Shown here piece by piece: positions 1 to 6,881 of a stretch of DNA of 28,231 bases (positions are counted from its first letter, which is position 1; each line of letters begins with the position of its first letter). A program made the translations under genes and the position numbers. The notes beneath the pieces are model-generated. The model was not told the DNA's origin, searched no databases, and saw only the letters and a program-made list of their open reading frames with translations. This DNA is from JAZQQB01 sp045628865 (lineage in GTDB: Bacteria > Bacillota > Clostridia > Lachnospirales > Lachnospiraceae): the NCBI GenBank assembly GCA_045628865.1, contig JAZQQB010000001.1:1-28231 (forward strand), written 5' to 3'.

Positions 1-139
1 CCGCCTGTTTCCTTTCCACATCCCTTGGAAGTCGAAATTCCTCTAATTTTCTCTGAATCGTTTTCGCCACATACATATCAAGTGGGGTATGACGATAACT
101 GATAAATGCATCATAATGACGATTGATTTCTTTTTTCAT
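1..139 (-). CDS. TIR-domain protein, N-terminal fragment (runs off window)
   Basis: The reverse strand from an ATG at 139 reads 46 codons with no stop before the window edge. The start, MKKEINRHYDAFISYRHTP, matches the N-terminus of the complete TIR protein at 23125-26187 almost residue for residue, including the DAFISYRHTPLDM motif of TIR strand A and the following helix with KLEEF-LP. It is therefore a paralogue of that gene and, if intact, should also be a TIR-membrane protein. It starts 37 bases after the aat stop in the same direction, so it may be the last gene of the macrodomain-tag-aat operon. Catalytic residues lie outside the window and cannot be checked. The family call is confident; whether the gene is whole is unknown. 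Confidence 0.85.
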   Translation of the reverse strand, partial: MKKEINRHYDAFISYRHTPLDMYVAKTIQRKLEEFRLPRDVERKQA

Positions 140-176
140 AAATTTATACCTTTCTAACAATTCATTTGTGTGATTT

Positions 177-839
177 TTAATTATCTTTTACCTGTGTTAT
201 TTTCTCTCCCTGCAAAATCTTCCTATATTCTTCTAAGGAGATCCGAACGCCCCCCATACTTTCCAAATGATTCGTATGGAACTGGCAATCAATCATCAAA
301 AAATCCTGCTTAGCCAAAAGCCTTGCAAGTAAGATCAACGCAATCTTAGAACCATTTTCCTTCACAGAAAACATGCTCTCACCAAAAAAGCATTTTGAAA
401 AGCACACACCATACAGGCCTCCTGCCAGTTCACCGTCCACATACGCCTCTACACTGACAGCAAAACCTTCCTTATGCAGATCAAAATATGCTTTTTCCAT
501 ATCATCCGTGATCCAAGTCCCTTCCTTGTTTTCACGCATCATACGGCATCGGTGCATGGTGTCAGCAAAATCCCTGTTAAGTTTTATACAAACCTCATGC
601 TTTTTCATATATTTTTTCATAGAATGGGACACATGGATTTCAGAAGGTCGAATGATAAAACGCTCCTTCGGACACCACCAAAGAATTTCCTCCCCTGGAT
701 TATACCATGGAAAGATCCCATTGCTGTACGCTAAAAGAAGCCTTTCTACACGAAGATCTCCTCCAACCGCCAAAAGTCCGTCCTCCTCCGCCAATTCAGG
801 CTTTGGAAATACAATATATTCTGAATCTAATCGAAACAC
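177..839 (-). CDS. aat: leucyl/phenylalanyl-tRNA--protein transferase
   Basis: Aat transfers Leu or Phe from aminoacyl-tRNA to proteins with N-terminal Arg or Lys, marking them for Clp degradation in the cytoplasm (N-degron pathway). Family signatures are in order: GLLAVGGDL, GIFPWY, LWWCP, EGTWI, GGLYGV, FFGESMFS and LIDCQFHT. I chose the GTG at 839 rather than the ATG at 878. A GGAGGGAGAGG ribosome site lies just upstream, and the resulting N-terminus (FRLDSEYIVFPKPELAEEDG) aligns with the start of known Aat proteins, giving 220 residues. The longer start would add 13 unlike residues and overlap tag by 22 bases. The gene follows tag by 17 bases and is probably cotranscribed with it. Confidence 0.93.
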   Translation of the reverse strand: MFRLDSEYIVFPKPELAEEDGLLAVGGDLRVERLLLAYSNGIFPWYNPGEEILWWCPKERFIIRPSEIHVSHSMKKYMKKHEVCIKLNRDFADTMHRCRMMRENKEGTWITDDMEKAYFDLHKEGFAVSVEAYVDGELAGGLYGVCFSKCFFGESMFSVKENGSKIALILLARLLAKQDFLMIDCQFHTNHLESMGGVRISLEEYRKILQGEKITQVKDN

Positions 840-856
840 CGAGTTACCTCTCCCTC

Positions 857-1402
857 CTATCCTTGATACAAAAAGCATCCTGTCTCATGTGAATTGATAA
901 TCCCAACAGCCTGTAAATATGCATAAACCGTTGTACTTCCAATAAACTTCATACCACGCTTTTTCAAATCCTTAGAGATGGCATCCGACAAAGGAGATAC
1001 CGTTTTATCAGATTCCACAATAATCTCCCCTTTGGAAAATCCCCAAATATATTTTGAGAAACTTCCGAACTCCTTTTGTATCTGCAAAAAAATTGCTGCA
1101 TTTGAAATCGACGCTTCAATTTTTTTACGGTTCCTGATAATATCAGGATTTAGAAGTAGCGCTTCCACCTTAGATGCATCATAGTCCTGGATCAATGTAG
1201 GATCAAAATGATCAAAGGCTTCATAAAAGCTCTCCCTTTTATTCAAAATACATTCCCAGGAAAGCCCTGCCTGAAAAGGTTCCAATAACAAAAACTCATA
1301 CAAGGTGGCATCATCATAAACAGGTTTGCCCCACTCCTCATCATGGTATTTTATGTAAGTTTCGTTGTTTGGGTTGCACCAGTGACATCTGATTTTTTCC
1401 AT
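857..1402 (-). CDS. tag: DNA-3-methyladenine glycosylase I
   Basis: Tag removes 3-methyladenine from alkylated DNA, the first step of base excision repair. The 181-residue product has the family layout: an N-terminal CHW segment, YHDEEWG, LEPFQAGLSW and a C-terminal SHETGC. The zinc snap residues of E. coli Tag have clear counterparts at Cys6, His20, His172 and Cys176, and the active-site Glu aligns with Glu41. The ATG overlaps the stop of the upstream macrodomain gene in a TAATG arrangement, which suggests translational coupling. All key residues are present, so it should be active. Confidence 0.95.
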   Translation of the reverse strand: MEKIRCHWCNPNNETYIKYHDEEWGKPVYDDATLYEFLLLEPFQAGLSWECILNKRESFYEAFDHFDPTLIQDYDASKVEALLLNPDIIRNRKKIEASISNAAIFLQIQKEFGSFSKYIWGFSKGEIIVESDKTVSPLSDAISKDLKKRGMKFIGSTTVYAYLQAVGIINSHETGCFLYQG

Positions 1403-2304
1403 TATCTTTCTCCCAATCTCTGATAAAAAGCATCATAATTTGCAGTATCATTTTTTCCACAATATACCGCATACTCCACGGTTTCAAAATAAGTTCCCCA
1501 TCGCTTAGATACCTCTTTGAATGCTCCTGCCACAATTTCAGGCGGATTACAAAAAGCTCCACATCCAAAGGCTCCTAAAATAAGTACCTCCGCCCCGTTT
1601 TCCGCAGCAATCATAAAAATTCGCTCGATTCTTTTTACATGCAGATCAAAAAGAGCCTCCTCATCAATCTTTGCTTGGGTATCCCCAGCCCCTGGATTCA
1701 TTTCGTTGCTTGGATGGATTCTTAAATTTGGGGCAGCACAGGTGATCACATCCACCTGATACCAATCATTTTTTTCCATTCTTTTCGGGAAATCAATATC
1801 ACTTTTCACCACCATTACACCTGGTGTATAAATACAATCATTGTTATAAAGCGGATCCGCTGCTTTTCTATGTGGCTGATAAAACTTCTCCCTCAGTTCA
1901 TCCCCTTCTAAACAAGGATATAACGTACTGCATCTGCACAAACATTCCTCCTGGGCTGAACTACCACGGGTAACACCTCCACCCGGGTTGGTAGCTGACG
2001 CAAAATTCAACACACATACCTTTTTCCCTTCTCTTGCATAGGCTGATGCGGCTTCGAAGCTTCTTTTTTTGGAAACCACAGTCCTGCAACCACTCTTTTC
2101 TGCAGAAGGTCCAGTTAACTTCTGAGTGTCTTGCTTCAGCTCCTGATTTTCCAGCTTAAGCTCCTGGTCCTCTAATATTAATTTCTGTCCTTCCAAAGAC
2201 TTCTTTACTGCCTCCTGCAAAGCCTTATCCTTCTTGATCCAGTCCATCGTATCTTGAAATATTTCTATATTCTTTTCTTTTCGACTTCCATTTCCATTCG
2301 ACAT
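1402..2304 (-). CDS. macrodomain/PARG-like ADP-ribose hydrolase (TIGR02452 type)
   Basis: This 300-residue protein has the bacterial poly(ADP-ribose) glycohydrolase signature: NPGGG at 106-110 followed by QEE at 118-120, the loop that holds the catalytic glutamate in PARG macrodomains. LGAFGCGAFCNPP near the C-terminus fits the second ADP-ribose binding loop. Residues about 30-62 form a charged, probably helical segment with repeated LE/Q-D-QELK units. The family is expected to release ADP-ribose from modified targets; the true target here is unknown. The ATG at 2304 has AAGGA eight bases upstream. It is the first gene of an operon with tag and aat, and a TIR gene follows aat. TIR enzymes commonly consume NAD, so an ADP-ribose link is plausible but inferred. 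Confidence 0.87.
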   Translation of the reverse strand: MSNGNGSRKEKNIEIFQDTMDWIKKDKALQEAVKKSLEGQKLILEDQELKLENQELKQDTQKLTGPSAEKSGCRTVVSKKRSFEAASAYAREGKKVCVLNFASATNPGGGVTRGSSAQEECLCRCSTLYPCLEGDELREKFYQPHRKAADPLYNNDCIYTPGVMVVKSDIDFPKRMEKNDWYQVDVITCAAPNLRIHPSNEMNPGAGDTQAKIDEEALFDLHVKRIERIFMIAAENGAEVLILGAFGCGAFCNPPEIVAGAFKEVSKRWGTYFETVEYAVYCGKNDTANYDAFYQRLGER

Positions 2305-2538
2305 AATATCTATCCTTCCATTTCTAATCTTCCATGATGGGATTTCAAGTTTTCATCTTTTTCCTTCCAATTCTTCCTTCTGACATAGAACCTCAATGAT
2401 GGTTTTCTAACACTACTGCCATTTTCCTTCCAATCCATGCTTCTGACACAGTTCTATAATGATTGTTCTATAATCATGAGCCTGTATTCAAGAATGCCTC
2501 CGTGTTTAGCTGCGGCGTGGCTACGTAGAAATAACATT

Positions 2539-2606
2539 CCACTCAAACATTTCACTCCTATCATACCACATCCCACTCAAACATTTCACTCCTATCATAC
2601 CACATC
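2539..2606 (-). promoter_or_regulatory. Exact 34-bp tandem duplication carrying a doubled -10 box and RBS-ATG
   Basis: Bases 2539-2572 and 2573-2606 are identical. Read on the minus strand, each unit contains TGGTATGAT, a good extended -10 box, followed by AGGAGTGAAATG, a ribosome site and start codon. The start codons open tiny reading frames of about seven codons (MFEWDVV) and nine codons (MFEWNVIST). The duplication therefore doubles a promoter plus leader-peptide start some 240 bases upstream of the macrodomain gene. The repeat is certain; the promoter role is inferred. Confidence 0.6.
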
Positions 2607-2792
2607 TCACAGCAAATAAGTCGCCTCTTTAGCGACCTTTTCCATCTTTTTCATCCCAAATCATTTTCTAACCAGTTAACATAATTTCTATAACCATCTC
2701 TACTCATACCCCCTAATTCAACCAATCAAATGTTGACCTACTTACACATTTTTTATACCATTCTTGCAAATTCTGTGTTAGGATATATCTTG

Positions 2793-2806
2793 TGGGATAA
2801 TATAAT
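2793..2806 (+). promoter_or_regulatory. Likely promoter of the LacI-fold cyclase gene
   Basis: TGGGATAAT at 2793-2801 fits an extended -10 box, and an overlapping TATAAT occupies 2801-2806. No good -35 hexamer is seen at the right distance, as is common with extended -10 promoters. The start codon is about 50 bases downstream. Confidence 0.4.
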
Positions 2807-2853
2807 GGAGTATAAAAGGCCCCACCTTTGTATTAAAATGAGGGAATTTGACA

Positions 2854-4779
2854 ATGAAGAAAAGAATTGCAGTATTTTCAAATGCCTGGAATGAAAAAAG
2901 TCTAAGTAATACTTTAGAAGGAATCAGCGAAATCGCGAAAAAACATGATTTCGATGTATTCGTGTTTATCAGTCATGCTTCTGTAGGAAATGACAGGATT
3001 GCGCAGCGGGAAGAAAAACGTATTTATCATTTACCGGATTTGCGTGACTTTGATGGTGCTATTATGTTTAGTACTACCATGAACTTTCCAGATTTGGTTC
3101 AAGATATAAGAAAAAAAGCGAATGCAGCAGGCATTCCTTTGGTTAACGTTGGAGAAAAGCTGGAAGGCTGTCCATTAATTGAAATAAATAACTCTGATAG
3201 CATGATCGAACTAGTAGAACATTTAGTGAACGATCACGGCGTTAAAGATATAGAATTTATTGCAGGTCCACAGCACAATCATGATTCAAATACAAGAATC
3301 GATGCTACTAGAACTGTATTACAACGTCACGGCTTTGATTTGCCAGAAAGCCAGATTCATTATGGTGATTGGAGTGTTCATTGGGCTATGAACATAACCT
3401 CCGAGATCATAACCTCCCGAGAAGGAAAGCTGCCAGACGCATTTGTCTGTGCAAATGACGGACTTGCTTTAGGGGTTTGCTCAACACTTGAAGACCTTGG
3501 ATTACGAGTTCCAGAAGATGTTCTCGTAACAGGTTATGATGCATTACATGACGGCCAGGTTTATGATCCGGCATTATGTACCGTTGAACGAGATGATCGC
3601 CTAGCTGGAAAAAAGGCTTTTGAATCACTTCTTTCTTTGATCAATGGATTCACACCTGCGGACCAAGTAATTCCAGGCAGAATACTAAAAAATCAAAGCT
3701 GTGGTTGTGCCGATCCGAATGTGGATCACTTACGTGCAACCGAATGCAAAAACCTTTTTCACAACAAGCTTCACAATTTAGGATTCATGCAGGGTAGCAC
3801 TGTGCTCTCTGATATCATATTAAATACAAAAAATACGAAGGATATCCAGCAGAATATACTCTCCTATTTTTCACATCATCAGATGTTTGGCACTGGTACG
3901 CTCTACCTTTTAGAAGACGCAAAAGCAAAAATGTTCCTATCCGATAAGTCTCACATTGACGACAATGAAGGCTACTCCGATGAATTAGAGGTTCTTGTAT
4001 CTATTGAAAAAAACAAAGCTGTTCCAGGAGATTTCATTTCAAAAAGAGAATTGATTCCTGGCTATAAAAAAATGGACAACGTAAGTAAAATGTATATTTT
4101 CATGCCAATCCACTATCTGGATGGCGTATTTGGATATGCCGTTATTGAAGGCTGGTTATCAGGTATTGCCAACCGCAGGCTCAAGGATTTTACAGTAGGT
4201 ATGAACCAAACCGTTGATAAGTTAAAGCAAAATATGGCTTTGGAAAGTTTAAACAACCAGTTGCAGGAATTATACACAAAAGATGCTCTTACTGGCATGT
4301 ATAATCGTTTTGGATTCGCCACAGAAGGAAAAAGAATTTTTGAAGAATGTCAGCAGCAGCAAAAAGAAATGGTCTTGATGTTTGCAGATATCAATCGCAT
4401 GAAATTGATCAATGATTATTATGGTCACCTGCAGGGTGATGCTGCCATCAAAGCAACCTCTGCGATCATCCAGAGCATTATCCCAAAGCACTGGATTGCC
4501 ATTCGATTTGGTGGAGATGAATTTCTGATTCTTGGCCAGTGTGATAACAAAGAAACCATTGAACTTGCAAAGGAACAAATTATAAGACGTGTAAAGGAAA
4601 AAGATTTCCCATTCTATTTAAGCGTAAGTTGTGGTTTTTTACACTTCCTTCCTGAAAAAAACACATCCATGGATCATTATATCAAAAAAGCGGATGAGGC
4701 CATGTATGAGATCAAGGCTAACATGCATTTATGTGATGAAGGACTTCAAAAGTTTGTTAATAGCTGTAAAGAACGATAG
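2854..4779 (+). CDS. Diguanylate cyclase with LacI-like sugar-binding sensor domain
   Basis: A 641-residue predicted cytoplasmic protein with no signal peptide or membrane helix. Residues about 1-285 form a type 1 periplasmic-binding fold like LacI/PurR regulators but without their DNA-binding helix-turn-helix, ending in a QSCGC segment. A GAF-like middle region and a coiled linker follow. The C-terminal GGDEF domain has DALTGMYNR, ADINRMKLIND and FGGDEF (about 553-557), so it should make cyclic di-GMP from GTP. The RxxD inhibitory site is absent (PKHW in its place). It probably couples binding of a sugar or nucleoside-like ligand to c-di-GMP output. I chose ATG 2854 because GAGGGA lies eight bases upstream, rather than the in-frame TTG at 2848. 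Two more GGDEF genes follow in the same direction. Confidence 0.9.
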   Translation: MKKRIAVFSNAWNEKSLSNTLEGISEIAKKHDFDVFVFISHASVGNDRIAQREEKRIYHLPDLRDFDGAIMFSTTMNFPDLVQDIRKKANAAGIPLVNVGEKLEGCPLIEINNSDSMIELVEHLVNDHGVKDIEFIAGPQHNHDSNTRIDATRTVLQRHGFDLPESQIHYGDWSVHWAMNITSEIITSREGKLPDAFVCANDGLALGVCSTLEDLGLRVPEDVLVTGYDALHDGQVYDPALCTVERDDRLAGKKAFESLLSLINGFTPADQVIPGRILKNQSCGCADPNVDHLRATECKNLFHNKLHNLGFMQGSTVLSDIILNTKNTKDIQQNILSYFSHHQMFGTGTLYLLEDAKAKMFLSDKSHIDDNEGYSDELEVLVSIEKNKAVPGDFISKRELIPGYKKMDNVSKMYIFMPIHYLDGVFGYAVIEGWLSGIANRRLKDFTVGMNQTVDKLKQNMALESLNNQLQELYTKDALTGMYNRFGFATEGKRIFEECQQQQKEMVLMFADINRMKLINDYYGHLQGDAAIKATSAIIQSIIPKHWIAIRFGGDEFLILGQCDNKETIELAKEQIIRRVKEKDFPFYLSVSCGFLHFLPEKNTSMDHYIKKADEAMYEIKANMHLCDEGLQKFVNSCKER

Positions 4780-4784
4780 AATAA

Positions 4785-4839
4785 AAAGGAGTATCATGTA
4801 CAAAAACATCTCGCGCAAACCAACAACGTATACTCCTTT
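4785..4839 (+). promoter_or_regulatory. Hairpin that can mask the RBS of the 35-codon ORF
   Basis: AAAGGAGTAT at 4785-4794, which is the ribosome site of the small ORF at 4796, is the exact reverse complement of ATACTCCTTT at 4830-4839 inside that ORF. The loop is 35 bases. In RNA this would pair the Shine-Dalgarno with coding sequence. The pairing is seen directly; a role in translation control is inferred. Confidence 0.5.
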
Positions 4840-4903
4840 GAAATGGACTACTCATCGTGATTTTTCTATTTTTTCCTTTTATAAACTTACCCTTCTAAAA
4901 TAG
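4796..4903 (+). CDS. Possible 35-residue small protein
   Basis: ATG 4796 follows AAAAGGAG with five bases between, one of the best ribosome sites in the window. The frame stays open for 35 codons (MYKNISRKPTTYTPLK...) to a TAG. The peptide is basic with an aromatic C-terminal half (FSIFSFYKL). It starts 16 bases after the cyclase stop, so it would share that transcript. No family is recognised. Its ribosome site can be paired off by sequence within the ORF, which argues either for regulated translation or for a terminator-like fold that only happens to contain an ORF. Confidence 0.35.
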   Translation: MYKNISRKPTTYTPLKWTTHRDFSIFSFYKLTLLK

Positions 4904-5017
4904 GCACTTAATTGAATATAATTATCTTCAACACTTTCATTATAATTTTTTAATATCTTCTTTATTCTAAATAATTTATTGCCTTAACTTCCATCGCTAT
5001 ATACTTATCATATAATT

Positions 5018-5067
5018 TTATACATACAATTGTATTGTCTGATTTTACAATACAATTGTATGTATAA
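5018..5067. promoter_or_regulatory. Perfect 21-bp inverted repeat, probable double operator
   Basis: Bases 5018-5038 and 5047-5067 are exact reverse complements separated by eight bases. Each arm contains the self-complementary 12-mer ATACAATTGTAT (5024-5035 and 5050-5061), so two identical palindromes sit 26 bases apart centre to centre. The element lies upstream of an extended -10 box at 5091-5099. This is the layout of a dimeric repressor or activator with two sites. It is not followed by a T-run, so a simple terminator is less likely. Confidence 0.55.
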
Positions 5068-5090
5068 TGTTTTATTTTTCATCAAAACTA

Positions 5091-5099
5091 TGTTATAAT
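5091..5099 (+). promoter_or_regulatory. Extended -10 promoter for the two membrane cyclases
   Basis: TGTTATAAT is a perfect extended -10 box. The first start codon is about 80 bases downstream. No strong -35 is seen. A second TATAAT at 5063-5068 overlaps the right arm of the inverted repeat and could be an alternative start point. Confidence 0.5.
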
Positions 5100-5180
5100 C
5101 ATAATAACTATAGATATGCACTATATTATCTAATAAATCATACTATTGATAAGTCACTTTCAAGGAGTTTAATAAAATAT

Positions 5181-6845
5181 ATGAATAATACCAGGCAGTT
5201 TAGAATCATTTTTAACATAATAAAATGTATTGCATTTTTGCTTGTTAGTATTGTTTTTATATACTGCATGCATTCCGCTCCAAATAGCAATATAAACTTA
5301 CAGCCTCAAGTCAAGTATTTTACTGAAGGTTGGACAATGGATGATCAACAGGTGGGGAAGCTTCCATTCTCTTACTATGCCAAAAAGAGCAAAAAATCTC
5401 TTTCCTTTTTTAACACAATTCCTTCTAACGTATCAAATGATGACATCATGATGTTTCGAACCAAACATTCTGAAACTCATATATATATTGATGGCGAATC
5501 AGTTTATTCATATGGTGATAATAAAAGCCTTCCTTTCGGTACAATGACTGGAGATACATGCTGTTTTGTACCAATGAAAGAAGAATATCGTGATAAAACC
5601 ATTGAAATAAGAGTAATACTTCACTCTTCAAAAGCAATTCTTTTAGACAAAATCGTTATTGGCAGGGCAGAGTCTGTTTTTCGTTATATTTTACGGACTA
5701 ATTTTTGGTATGTATTAGATATCCTCATACTAATAGTTGCGTCTGTTGGTACAATTATTGTCTTACTTATTTACTACCTGTCCCATGTAAGAATAGATTA
5801 TTCATTTGCTGTATATTATTTATTGCTGGCTTTTGAGTTGATAGTTTTCCTATATTTCTACTCCAATCTGTTCCAGTTTCAATCATCCAAAAGTACAACA
5901 GCCTGCCTGATTGTACAGATTTTTATTTTACTGATTCAATGTACGATAGTGGGCATTTGTAAAACTATTTTACGAAAAAAAGGTTTTTCCGTATTAGAAC
6001 TCATTAGTTTTATGATAATCATACTTATGACAGTATTATATATATTCAGTGTTATAGATCCTGTTGACTTTATTACCCCGATCATGATATACGCACCGAT
6101 TGTTGTTATCTATGCACTGGTTTCGAGTTTTAAAAAACGTAAAACAAACGCATTAGCAACTTATATGTTTTTTGATCTGCTTGTTTTGGCTTTAGCGATC
6201 GTAATTGGACAGATATTTTTCTATTATAAAAATCTCGACACTCTTGGTGTTGCTATTTTTGTAAATGGAATAATACTATTCAGCCTTGGAATCCTTTCAA
6301 TCATCGAAAAGAACATGGTTAATAATTCAAATGCGGTTGTCAAATCGAAAGTCTACAAAAAAATGGCTTATCTGGATTCAATGACTGGATTAGGAAATCG
6401 ATTGGGATTTCATTCCGAACTATCAAAAATCCAATCCGATTCAGAGCAGGGCACACCTATCACTTTGATCATATGTGACTTGAATTATTTGAAAAAAACA
6501 AATGACATATATGGACACTCTGCTGGGGATAATCTTATTATTACTGCTGCTGCTTGTCTGAAAAATGCAGTCAACGAAGATGCTTCCTGCTTCAGACTAG
6601 GTGGTGATGAATTCGGAATCATTGTAGTTGGTCCTAAAGAAAAAGGGGAACAAATTGTTCAACGTATCCATTCACAAATTGACATGCAAAACGGTTCAGC
6701 GCACAGTTCATTATCTTTAGCCATTGGATATTCCTTTAACACAATATCCAACAAGGACGCTGACTACAAGGAACTATACCATAAGGCAGACAAGAATATG
6801 TATGCCAACAAACGAAATATGCATGCAGAAAGACGTGATTCGTAA
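5181..6845 (+). CDS. Membrane diguanylate cyclase, 7TM-type sensor (paralogue 1)
   Basis: A 554-residue protein. One helix near residues 12-31 anchors an extracytoplasmic beta-rich domain (about 40-170) with an IYIDGESVYSYGD motif like the outer domains of 7TMR-DISM sensors. A multi-pass membrane region of about seven helices follows (about 175-390), then a GGDEF domain with DSMTGLGNR, CDLNYLKKTND and LGGDEF (about 474-478). The RxxD inhibitory site is missing (NEDA). It should make c-di-GMP in response to an outside ligand. I chose ATG 5181 because AAGGAG precedes it, although 13 bases away, and because it aligns with the start of the downstream paralogue; the in-frame ATG at 5067 would add 38 unlike residues. 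The next gene starts 36 bases after this stop. Confidence 0.88.
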   Translation: MNNTRQFRIIFNIIKCIAFLLVSIVFIYCMHSAPNSNINLQPQVKYFTEGWTMDDQQVGKLPFSYYAKKSKKSLSFFNTIPSNVSNDDIMMFRTKHSETHIYIDGESVYSYGDNKSLPFGTMTGDTCCFVPMKEEYRDKTIEIRVILHSSKAILLDKIVIGRAESVFRYILRTNFWYVLDILILIVASVGTIIVLLIYYLSHVRIDYSFAVYYLLLAFELIVFLYFYSNLFQFQSSKSTTACLIVQIFILLIQCTIVGICKTILRKKGFSVLELISFMIIILMTVLYIFSVIDPVDFITPIMIYAPIVVIYALVSSFKKRKTNALATYMFFDLLVLALAIVIGQIFFYYKNLDTLGVAIFVNGIILFSLGILSIIEKNMVNNSNAVVKSKVYKKMAYLDSMTGLGNRLGFHSELSKIQSDSEQGTPITLIICDLNYLKKTNDIYGHSAGDNLIITAAACLKNAVNEDASCFRLGGDEFGIIVVGPKEKGEQIVQRIHSQIDMQNGSAHSSLSLAIGYSFNTISNKDADYKELYHKADKNMYANKRNMHAERRDS

Positions 6846-6881
6846 AGAACATTACAATCAGAAAGGTGATAACAGCATACC

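Larger units (their letters stand above)
2305..2853. other. 549-bp divergent intergenic region with repeats and two promoters
   Basis: No convincing gene lies here. It separates the minus-strand macrodomain operon from the plus-strand cyclase gene. It holds a 63-bp-period imperfect duplication (ttttccttccaa at 2359 and 2422), an exact 34-bp duplication, a small GC-rich hairpin (2620-2636) followed by CTTTT, and an extended -10 box facing the cyclase gene. On the minus strand the 63-bp repeats read as short degenerate peptides with a shared LCQK...LEGK pattern broken by stops, so they could be eroded coding sequence. Confidence 0.6.
4904..5180 (+). other. A/T-rich intergenic region before the paired membrane cyclases
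   Basis: This stretch has no gene. It contains the perfect 21-bp inverted repeat at 5018-5067, a candidate promoter at 5091-5099 and AAGGAG at 5162-5167 upstream of the next start. The base composition is much more A/T-rich than the flanking genes. Confidence 0.5.

Noticed and set aside
373..897. A 174-codon plus-strand open frame opposite aat
   Set aside because: It is a shadow of the aat gene on the other strand, has Ser/Pro-rich low-complexity translation and no ribosome site.
2437..2619. A 60-codon plus-strand open frame over the 34-bp repeats
   Set aside because: The His/Thr-rich product comes from the tandem repeat and there is no ribosome site.
5018..5067. The 21-bp inverted repeat as a plain terminator
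   Set aside because: It is very A/T-rich, has no following T-run on either strand, and contains two internal palindromes upstream of a promoter.
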